From Plazaster borealis (taxonomy: Eukaryota > Echinodermata > Asteroidea > Forcipulatida > Labidiasteridae), in contig CM037471.1 of assembly GCA_021014325.1 (NCBI GenBank), positions 23,394,818 to 23,458,817 on the forward strand: a stretch of DNA of 64,000 nucleotides, in the 5' to 3' direction. The notes below the pieces were generated by a model. That model was not told the DNA's origin. It saw only the letters and a list, made by a program, of their open reading frames with translations, and made no database searches. Of the stretch, positions 41,301 to 53,300 are shown piece by piece. A program made the translations under genes and the position numbers. How positions within the stretch are numbered: position 1 is the first letter of the stretch; each line of letters opens with the position of its first letter.

Positions 41301-44300
41301 AAGGGTATTGAGGGAGATTGGCGCTGGTCAGATTGTGAACTCCCTAATGCGTGGCAAGCAGTAAATTGGGCAGTAGACCAGCCGGATGACACCATCGGTA
41401 ACCAGGACTGTGCCGAGTTGACCCCCGACCTTCTGTGGAATGATAGGCCGTGTAACGGACCAATTTCCAACGGTTACGTCTGTGAGATCTACACAAAAAG
41501 TAGGTAGAACAATCCATTGAGATAAAAAGATCAATCTTTCAGTGCACTGTTCTCATTTGGAATTTGTCTTATTGGAATGATTGGACAGCAAGGCTGTTAA
41601 CGAGCATCTATTATTTGTTATCTGCAGATTACATGGATATTGATCAGAACCCAGTTGATGTTACTGCTGTATCCCTGACCCCTACAAGAGTTTCTCTCAC
41701 GTGGACCCTAAGTTTGCGCTACACCTGTGACGTACTTGGTTACATCATCCAGTATTCATTCGACAATGAGATACCAAAAGTGAGTTTCATTTTATTTTTA
41801 TTTGTGGTAGAAAAAATATATACCTATTTATTTTTTTTCTCAAAAATTTGCATTCTATTAACAATTCCAGGCCCTTTAATGTTTTTGAATTCCGCTTTAT
41901 TTAGGCCCCAAATTGTACCCACCCCAAAAAGTTTCCTCTGTTTTGTAATGTTTTGTATGTTTCCATTGAATATTGCTCTCCACAAAAAATAACATTTATG
42001 ATTTTAAAACTTGATTGAAACCTGTTTCTTTGTCAGGAAATTCGTGTGGATGAAGCGTTAACCAACCGTGCCGTGCTTGAAGGTCTCGTACCTAACAAGA
42101 ACTACACAATCACCGTCTCTGCGTTCTCTTCCCTCGGAGATGTAGCACCATCTACCTTCACGAATGTAGTCACTCTTGATGGAGGTACGCTGCGGTGATG
42201 AAGGAGTAATCAATTGAGCTTGTTTGAAAGGCCCTTTTGGAAACCATAGCTTCGGTTGCGGCTTAGGCTCTGGCTTAGGCTCTGACTTAGGCTCTGGCTT
42301 CGGCTTTGGCTCTTGCTTAGGCTCTTGCTTAGGCTCTGTCAGTTATTTTGAAATAATAATAATAACTAGTTCTTATATAACGCATTTTACAATAAACATA
42401 TCAATTAGTGCCCTTGTTTTTGGGCCAATAACATTCTTTTAATCTTTGACAGCTCCCTGGGGAGTATACAGCCCTGAGCTGCCGTAGCGCTCCGAAGGCT
42501 TTTCAAACACAATATCAACCTCTTCCCTCGCAGGTACCCATTTATACCCCTGGGTGAAGAGAAGCAATTATAGTAAAGTATGATGTCAACTCGAAAAGTA
42601 CTTAATAAAAAACCTTGAAAGTCTCGTGCCTATTTGAATGTTTTTTAAAGGTTCCCACGGACATGTGAACATGTGAAGTATTGATAAAGCTTACTTTTAT
42701 GGGTCTCAATGTTTGAATATTCATGAAACTAACACAGCCTGTTATAACAGTAGTATTAACTTGATTTATCTTCAAGCAAACTTGAATCCTCGATTCTGAT
42801 TGGTCGATCCATGGCAACAACAGTGTGGTATTATACCGTATTGCACGGTCCATATCATATCCTACGTATTGCACTGTTCTAACTCCTCGTATTGCGCTAT
42901 TTTAAGCTGCACATCAAGATTGCTTTGAAGATAAATTTCTTATTATACACTTGTTCTTTGGAATTCATAAAAAATACAGCGTGTCAACTCAGCCTTCGGC
43001 TTTGTTGGATATGGGACGCAGAACCGGTATAGTTTTCCGTAATCACTCGTGCTTGTGTGAGTAGAGCTTATGCATTGATATCACCCCACCCTATATGAAG
43101 TAAAATGGTGATGAAACAAATTTGAAATGATTTGAAAATGTACAGCTCTATGTATGCGCGGCACTCAGCACGGGCTAATGAGTAACCTTCTTTGACCTCT
43201 ATGGGAGGGCGCCCTAGCTTGTGACATATGCGTAAGATCAGAGTGCTAATTTGTCAGAAGGATGGGAGGTATCATTATTTCTGGTTATCTGACATACTTG
43301 TTTCATTCTTTTAAACTTGTTCAACTCCCTAGGGAGCTTTCAACCCTGGAATGCATTTAAAAGCAGACACTTCTGACCATCTCAACTTCCACATGTCCCA
43401 ATTTATACACCTGGGTGAAGAGGAGCAACTAATGGCCAAGTGTCTTGCCCAAAGACACGATCACTCACACCAACTATTTGAATCCACATTTAAAGTCACT
43501 CTCCATCCTGTGTCAATATTTTCAGAGCTTTGCCCAGCGGGATATACGGAGGGGTATGACTATGGATGCTACAAGTTTGTCTTTGGAATGCAATCTTGGA
43601 ATGATGCCAGAATGGATTGCCAAGCAACCGAAGATGGAGATTTGTTGATTATTGATAGTCAGGCTGAACTGGACTACATCAGCGGAGTAAAACAGAACAT
43701 ATCCGGATCCTGGTGGATCGGTAGGTAGCCAAAATTTGTCTGATTATTTTTGGTGATTTATTTTAAGGGATGGAACATTAGTCTTTTTGGGGCAAAGCTG
43801 TGTATTGAGAGAGTTCAACAACTTTCAATTGAAAAACCATTTTTGGTCCATGTAATGCATTTGCACACACAGGGTGCCAGACGAGACTGTGTATTTGGTT
43901 GTGCTACTTTTGGACCGAAAATGGTACCCAGCAACCTCATGACCAGAGAAAACTGGTCCCTTCACAAAAAATTCATCAACCCAACTACTACCATTCAGTA
44001 TCATCCACATGGTTTTGAATGATGGATAAACCATGCCAGCCAGCAATATGATATTAGTTATTCCACCATACACAACCTATACCGTTGTTGGCTTAAAATG
44101 TTTGGTCAACTTACTGGTGAATATTCTGGAATGTAGGAGGGTAAATCAGAAAGAAAATTGGCTTTGCATAATATCACTATACGATCACTTTGATGAGAAT
44201 ACAATTGAACTGCTGAAGATAGTTTTTCTATTCTAGCCATCCCAGTCTAGTACTAGTAACGAATGAATTCTGGTTTGGACTCGCTAGGTTTCTTCGATAC

Positions 44301-47300
44301 AGCTGAAGAAGGACAGTGGCGTTGGGTGGACTGCTCTGATCCCCAAGGTGTTGTCGAGTGGGATGTTGGACAACCCGACGATGTCGACGGCACACAGAAC
44401 TGCGGTGAGCTCACAGAGAGTAGCAAGATCAATGACTTGGACTGTGGCTCCATGAGAATGTACGTCTGCGAAATCACTCGAAAAGGTAAGCAATTATTAT
44501 TATTTTTTATAAAAAGTAACAAGTTATTCATCATCATCATCGTCACAACGCCAAGAGCAGTTGTCTGGCCTGTAGGCGCCCACTTTTCCAAATTGGCTGT
44601 GTTGAGAGTTTTTTAATTTCAACCCTGCGCAGCCCAGCGTCCATTAGATCGGAAACTGAAAGACCACTCCACTGTGTCAAGTTGTTCACCCAACTTTCTC
44701 GAGGGCGTCTTGGTCCTCTCCTTGTATGCGCTGGAAAACCTGCAATCACAGCATGCTGATAGACCAGCACTTCGCACGGCATGACCACACCAGCTTGCTT
44801 TGCGTGCCTACACTGTGTCAGACGAATTGTGAAAACAAAGCCACTTATTAGTTTGGAGGTTTTGTTTATGGGAATTAAAAATAAACATTGTAAACATAAG
44901 GTACTTTTAAAATTGTGTCAAAGTGCCTTACATTGTTACTATCCCTGTTCATTGGGCTATAAGCGCTCCTGAAACCATCTCAACTCCTTTGGAGTATGCT
45001 GCACAGACTGCCAAATTGGCGCACAGGTTGATAATTATTCTCTACCCTCACATCATCAAATCAAGCAATTCGGGCATTTCTGACAACGGCTCTCCACTGG
45101 TCTTCACAGGTACCTATTTATTCCCGGTGGACGAGAAGTAGTTACAGCTAAGTGCCTTGCCCAAGACCACAAGTGTCATGACCGGGATTTGAACCCACAC
45201 TCTGATGACTCAGCCATCAGAACTTGAGTTTGATGTTCTGGATACGCTACCCTCTAATCACCAACACTGAACTCTGAAAAAGCTTGAGAATTATTATTTG
45301 ACTCCTCTCATTTTGTTTACGATCTAGATTTCTTCCCAAGTGATGTGGACCCAGATAATTTTGTGGGTGTGTCGACCAGTTCAGACTCCGTTCTGCTCCG
45401 GTGGACAGTGTCGGATTACAACTGTGACATCAAGGGATACAAGATCATCTACAGCGACCCTCTGGGTCAAGAAGCTGTTGAGGTTTGTTCTTGTTTTTTT
45501 AGTAATCATGACATTGCCTTCGCCCCACTGACCTTAACAGCTTCTTCCAAGATTTTTCTTCCAGTAACATATTGGGACAAGGCTTTTATTCTATCGCGAG
45601 GCTGTTATTGAGGAAATAAAAGAGCGGTGACGAGGTCTTCATCGGCCATTTTAAAACTGGCAGGGTCTTGGCCGTGCGATAAAGGACCGAGCCGAAGAGT
45701 CGCCACTCTTTTATTCCCATTTATAAATACCCTTTCGTTAAAAACATTTTTAAAAACCTTTAAAAGTTAAGAATAAAAATCTGACAGTTTAGCCTCAGCT
45801 CACTCTATGGTTCACCTCGACTCATCGTTGAATATATATGTTTATATTGAGCGCTAAGTAGCTCTTTGCGTAAGTTTTGAACTTGCGCGCTGAAGTTTCA
45901 AACTATCGCTCTTAAGTTTCAAGCAAGTTTCAAACTATCGCTCTTAAGTTTCAAGCAAGTTTCAAACTTGCGCGAGCCAAATTTGCACCCTACCAACTTA
46001 AATTGGGCCGTGATATTTGCACGCGCAGCGCAATCATCTGATAGGGCCCTCTATTGACTCAATAAGTTCAGGTCATGTTGAAACATGGCTGATCAAGTTT
46101 GTAGGTTCGAGTCCCGCTCTAGTCAATTTTTCTTTGTTCAGCCCTAGATTATTAAAAAATTTACCCAGTCAGTTTCCCTTGTGGTTTATTACTTTATTAT
46201 ATTTAGATTGTTCCTGGGTCAGACACCAACATTGTTAATATTACTGGACTTCTCCCGGAGACAGAGTACTCCTTTAAGCTGTTGGCTTACACTGAGTTTA
46301 ATGACCGTGAGGTTGCTGCTTTAACTACTGTTATCACCCAAGAAGTGTTCAGTAAGTTTACTCCAATTTTCGTAACAAATTAATGTTTTTATTATTCATA
46401 TTAAAGTTTCCCTTTACTTAAATTAAAGACAATTGGCTACATTCTCTTCACGTCTGTCTTAAAGACCCCTACCTAGAGAATGGTTGCAACCTCCCTGTTA
46501 CTGTCTGTCTACCCTGCAAAGTTTCCCTTTACTTAAATTAAAGACAATTGGCTACATTCTCTTCACGTCTGTCTTAAAGACCCCTACCTAGAGAATGGTT
46601 GCAACCTCCCTGTTACTGTCTGTCTACCCTGCAAAGTTTCCCTTTACTTAAATTAAAGACAATTGGCTACATTCTCTTCTCGTCTGTCTAAAAGTCCCCT
46701 ACCTCGAGAATGGTTGCAACCTCCCTGTTATTGTCTTTCTACCCTGCAAAGTTTCAGTTTACTTAAATTAAAGACAATTGGCTACATTCTCTTTTTGTTT
46801 GCTTAAAGACCCCTACCTAGAGAATGGTTGCAACCTCCTTGTTATTGTCTTGCCACTCTGCAAAGATTTATTTCAATTGAATACAGTTTGACTCTGTTTT
46901 CTTCTCATTTGTTTTGAAGACCCCTGTCCAGGGGATGGTTGGGAGTTGGGCTATGAATCCAAGTGCTACAAGTTTGTTTCCGCTTTTGAGACTTGGTTTG
47001 ATGCCAGGGCACAGTGCCAACAGGAAGCAGACGGCGATCTTGTGATTATCGACTCCCAGAGTGAGAATCTATACATCCAAGAGCGAACGCAGGGAGGTGA
47101 TTGGTGGATCGGTAAGTATACTCATCAATCACAAGGTTGTGGGTTCGAATCCCAAGTTTTTAATTGAGTAGAATTTTTCAGTCAAAGGTAAAAAGACAGT
47201 GATGATGATATCACATAAATGATCTGAAAGCTTGAGAGAGTCCCAATAGGTTGATGTGATAAATCTTGACTTTGTGGAACTTCCATAACTTATAGTTTTG

Positions 47301-50300
47301 CTATTATGACTTCACCCTCATTTTAAGAACAGTATACTCTGCTCCTTAAAAACAAGCGGAATACACTGTTTGGAACGTGGCGACCACACTGGCTCTTCTC
47401 AGAGCCAACACTTCTCCCAAAAGAGTTTATACTCGGTTGTACCCGCAAGTTTACTAACTACACTTTTTCTTATGAACCACATCATGCAAAGCTTCAAACA
47501 TCACTTGATTATAATAATATTAATAATAATAATGATAATGATAAGATTTATAAAGCGCCTTTTACAAAGGTTCCAAAGTGCTGTACAAAACGGTAAAGAA
47601 TAAACAAAAATCATAGTAACTTAGAATAACAGCAAAGGAGTTTTTAACTTTGCTTTGAAGGATTCAAGAGATGATGCCTGACGGATGTGAAGAGGGAGAT
47701 TGTTGCATAAAGTTGGTGCCCTGACTGTGAATGATAAATGCACTGTCAAATTTATATGTTTATTTTGATGTTTGAAATCCTAGCAATTTTAACCGTCTCA
47801 AACCATCTCTTCTATTATGATTTGTTATTCCATCCCTTTAGGTTTCTATGATGTATCAGTAGAGGGTGACTGGCGATGGACTGACTGTTCGGAACCGACA
47901 TCTTGGACTGCCTCCAACTGGGGTGAGGACCAGCCTAACAACCTTAACGGCAACCAGCACTGTGGTCAGATCTTGAACGACGGTAAATACAACGATTGGC
48001 AGTGTGACCGAACCATGCAATACATCTGCGAAATCACCGTGAAATGTAAGTACCTCATATTGTTCTTGTTAATCCTGTTAAGTCATTGCATCACACGCAT
48101 GCGAATATTTGTTTGATCTGAGGGGCGGGGTATTTGTTGACAATTTTTGTGGTAGGACGGCCTTGTAGAGGTGCCGGCCACCTGTTCCTCCTTGCCACTC
48201 ATTGTCTTGGTATTTTATACAATTTTGAATATTTGTATTTATTTTTATTTTTCTAAGTCATAGTTCTATTTTGTGGATTGTATCTTCTAATAACTTTTAG
48301 TGTTTTGCCAGTGTTAAGTGTATAAATAAATAAAATCTGCTACTTGCCCAAAGTTTTCACTATTTTGGTCTCCAAAGCTGGTATACGTTTGTGTGGAATT
48401 TCAGCAAAAATCACCCAGTTCATCATTCAAAGGCATTTCTTATGAAAGAAACTTTTAATTCTGAGAAGACCTCAGTCTTTGAACAACGTATGAAAAAGCC
48501 ATCTCTAAGTAGTAGACTTTTCTTGCGTAAATCATCAAAGAAAAGCTAGCTCAATGCAACTCCTACGGGTTTCTGTTATCAGTGGAGCCAATGCGTACTT
48601 TTTTTAACTTTTGTCATCGAAGATAGGGAACCTAACAAAGATGGTGGCAGAAAAGGTCTATAGAGCGCGTGACACAGGTAGTCTAAACATGAACATCGCC
48701 CACCCCCCCTCCCCACCAAAGAAAATGTCTGGTTACGCCACGTGGAGATAGGTAGGCCTACCTGTATGCCCCCAGCCCCCCCTCCCCCCAAAAAAATAAA
48801 ATAAAAAAAACACGACAAGATAATCACCAAATGACAATTTAATTTTTCAGCGTTTGAGCCGAATGACGGCAACCCAACACGCCTCCAAGGCTTCGCTGTA
48901 AATCCCAACACCGTCACGCTCCTCTGGAGACCATCTCCATTCTCCTGCGACGTGATTGGTTACCGCATCCTGTACAACAACCCATTGATTACCACCTTCA
49001 AGGAGGTACTTGGCGGCAACTCGACGCAGATCACCATCTCAGATCTGCAGGACGGTATACCCTATACCTTCTCCATCGCCGGGTTCACCTCGGAGGTTCT
49101 GCTGACTTACGAAACTCGAATTACCATCGAAACACCGTCTCTGGATGGTAAGAAAACGGATTATCTTCATCACATTAGTGCAAAATCATTGCATCTCCAA
49201 TTGTTTTTCATAACATGGACCCAATTTTATACAGCAGAAAATATTGCTCCATATATTTTTTGCTGAGTAAAAAAAGTTAGCAGGATACCAATTACAAATG
49301 GTACAAAGGACATGGTAATTTGGCTGGTAATCTGTTTCTGGTAAGCACAGTTGTTTCTTGTTTTGCAAATTTTTTGCTTAAGCAGCTCTATGAAATTTGC
49401 CCGTGATATCTTGCCATCGAAAAAGGTTGTAAACCTCGCATTCAGTGGCTGTGTTTATTAGGGGTAGTTATAGGGATTACATTGTGGAGTTTCAAATATG
49501 CCTATTATGTAAAGACTCTTTTGTGTACAACATTTTTGCATTGACACAAGGATGCAAAGGTTTGTCCCCTTAAAAATGGACATCAAGAGACTCTCCACAA
49601 ATACATTAAATCTTTACAGGATATAGCCTGAGGAAAAAACTTGTTAGAATATAAGAGCATCTGATGTTAAATCCAGCTGGGCTTTGAATTTTCTTTTTAA
49701 AGTATTATCATAATAATAATAATAATAATAATAATACACGGCATTTATATAGCGCTCTAACAACCAGAGGAAGTATCACAGCGCTTTACAAATAAAAAAT
49801 AATAATAATAATAATAATAATCAACCTTTCCACTGACTATGGTTTGTAAAAAAATAAAAAATAATAATAATAATGAAAACAAATTAAAACAATTAACTAA
49901 TACATTTGCTTTAAATATATATACCTAAAAAATTTCCCCCATACTTTATCCACTTGTCGTAAAGCTGAATGCCTTAATAACTTCTTATTATCTGATAGAC
50001 CTTTGTGAGGACGGTTGGGAGCCAGGACTGGACTACCGTTGCTACAAGTTTAGTTCACAGCCAAAGACATGGGATGAGGCGAGGAAAGACTGTCAAAACG
50101 TAACTGATGGGGACTTGGTCATCGTTGAGACCCAAGAAGAACACGGTTATCTAGTCAACAGAACCTTAGGTGGAGACTGGTGGATTGGTGAGTTGATTTG
50201 TGGATGGTAGTTGATAACTAAGCTAAAGTTGACCAAAAAACAGAAGACAGGTATATGGTCATCAGAGTCTTAAGTGGAGACTGGTGGATTGGTGAGTTGA

Positions 50301-53300
50301 TTTGTGGATGGTAGTTGATAACTAAGCTAAAGTTGACCAAAAAACAGAAGACAGGTATATGGTCATCAGAGTCTTAAGTGGAGACTGGTGGTTTGGTGAG
50401 TTGATTTGTGGATGGTAGTTGACAGCTAAGCTGAAGTTGACCCCAACAAACAGAAGACAGGTGTATGGTCATCAGAGCCTTAAGTGGAGACTGGTGGATC
50501 AGTGAGTTGAGTGAGTTGATTTGTGGATGGTAGTTGATAACTAAGCTAAAGTTGACAGCAAAACAGAAGACAGGTGTATGGTCATCAACACCTTAAGTGG
50601 CGACTGGTGGATTGGTGAATTGAGTGAGTTGATTTGTGAGTGGTAGTTGATAGCTAGGCTAAAGTTGATAACAACACAGAGCATGAAATGGTCATCAATA
50701 AGTAGAGAATAGTGGATTGGTGAGCTGCATTGTGGAGGGTGGTTGAGAGGAAGAATTGAGTTGAAAATAAATAGAAGACAGCTGTCCGGTCAACAGATTG
50801 TCAGGCAGATACTTGTGGAACGATGAGATGAAGTGTGTTAATTTGAGGAATACAGAGTGTTGGACATAAGATTTGAGTGAAAAAATAATTCAAAAACGAG
50901 AATTTGCAATTTAAAGCTGTTTATATAACCGTATCATAAGTCTTTTGTTACTATTTGTTTTGTTTTAAACATTCACAAATACTCTTTTTTTCAGGACTTT
51001 ATGATCGGGGAACTGAAGCCGTCTGGCGTTGGGTTGATTGTCAAGCTCCAAGCACCTGGGCAGAGACTAACTGGGGATTCAGACAACCCAATGATCTTGA
51101 CGAGAACCAGGACTGTGGTCAGATGCTACAGTCAGGACTCTGGAATGACTGGAACTGTGAACGTCCAATGCAGTACATTTGCGAAATCAGTCCAAAACGT
51201 TTGTAACTTCTTCCTTTTTTTCCCCGATAAGCCTTTTTTACTTCATTTGAAATTCCTTTGGATTTTTCGATAAATATTCATGTCACACTTGTTGTTAATG
51301 TTCTCACTGATAATTATGGCGATGTGATCTCATAGACTTCATCAGATTTATCTCTGTCTGGTTTCCTGTATCTGCAATGACACAGATAGGTTTTATTCTC
51401 TTTTATGTGAAAAGGGACCCAACTATTTGTTTCCTTTTTTAGCCTCTGTTTGGTTGCGTTGAGCTTGCTGGAAGAAAAAAGCCAAAAGGCTGCGCAATGG
51501 TTGTCTAGTTAGTGATCCTCAACAGTCCTTGTGTGTTCTTAGGTTGTAATTCAACATTGGAAATTTTTTTTAGTGAGTTTTGATTATCATATCTAGTTCT
51601 CATTCATGGGTATTGATTTTTTTTTATTTGTTAAATTTATTTTTGTTTCGGGAATTGCAAGCAATTCCTATAAATTGCAAATAGGTTTTGGCCAAATTGT
51701 GGGTAGTGGTTGAAGTAAGTGCTTAAAAACGCACAGGGTTGTAAAACGGATTCAGGAACAATTCCCCAATGGTGTTTTGCAGCATAACTTTGAAAGCACA
51801 TGACTAAAAAGATCATATTATGTTGAAGATCAAAAATTTAAAAATCAACGCTACTTTTTTTGCTTGATAGCATTCACCTCAGAGGATGACCAGAATCCAC
51901 TGTTCTTCCGTGGCCAAGCCCTTGACACAACTACCATCCAACTTAACTGGCGCCCATCCCAGTTCAGTTGTGAGGTCACAGGATACCGCATTGTCTATGA
52001 CGAAGACAAAACTGGCGTGACTGAGTTCGTCGAGGGTGGTGCAACATCTTCGCTTTTGTTGAAGAACCTCACTCCAATGCAGGTCTACGTGTTCTTCATC
52101 GGAGCATTCACTAAGAATAGCACCTTTGACCTGGGATCAAGATCCGTCCGCATTATGCTGCCCTCAAGTAAGATGCTTCCCATTAGCTTCGTCTGCAACA
52201 TTTCTAATCAATTGTTTTTGTCTCTGAAAGCCAAATTCACTAATCATGTTAGTAATGGCAAAATTTAATAGATGTTAATTTGTTTGTTTGTTTTTTGGGG
52301 GGTTTTTTGTTTTTGTTTTTTTAGTGCAAAATTGCGACTACTTTTGCGTTTTTTTTTTTAGTGGACTGATTTTTGATAACACAAATAAATTTGACATGGT
52401 AGTCTACTTTTCTTGTGTTTGTTTAGTAAAGAAACCAAATGAATGCCTTTTCTCTAAACTTCAACAATCTTACACTCCAAGACTAATAACAATTATCAAA
52501 CCGTTTATCTTGTTTTCTAAAAATCGGAGCACCCATTTCAATGAAATCTTCATTGGTTTATTTTTTTTAATGATATTCCTTTCTTGAAAACAGTTTTGAA
52601 TAAATGTACTCCATCTGAGATCATGATTTATTTTAAAAAAAACGCACATTTTGTAGCTTATTTTACTTCGAATTCTACCAAGGAAAACTCTTAAGACCGT
52701 ACTTAATCCTTTAGAGACCGTAGCGGCCACAAGCGGCTTGTACCAAAATGCCCATAGCGGCCGCAAACGGCTCCAAGGTTTGACCTACTTCCATTCACAT
52801 AAAGAGGTCAAAGTAAAGATCATGTCCGTATATGACATTTTCCAATGTAGTATGCTAACATACTATCCCAATTTCTAAAATCAAAACTAAATTTTCTGTT
52901 TCATCTTATTTCGGTTGACATTTTTACCGACAAAGTTTTGATTAAAGAAATGGTAGCAATGTCTGGGCGTTTTGTGATGATTATACAGAAATGAATGGTC
53001 TCTAAAGGTTTAAATAAGAAGCTACGCATAGTGGTAGTGTAAAAGTCCTCTTCTCTGGAAGAAGACCAGAGCATCCTTTGGTCGAAACGTCGAGTAACAA
53101 ACAGACTCTTCTCAGAATCACACAGCTAAAAAATGACTCTCACATGGTGCAACCGCAAAATCTTACTTTTACAACACTAACAAAAATGTCTTATTTCTGA
53201 CTTATCAGCTGATGGTTGCGGAGAAACCCAGTTCACGAAGGAGAGCGGTATGATTATGTCGCCCAATTACCCCAAACCGTACTCATCCAACCAGGATTGC

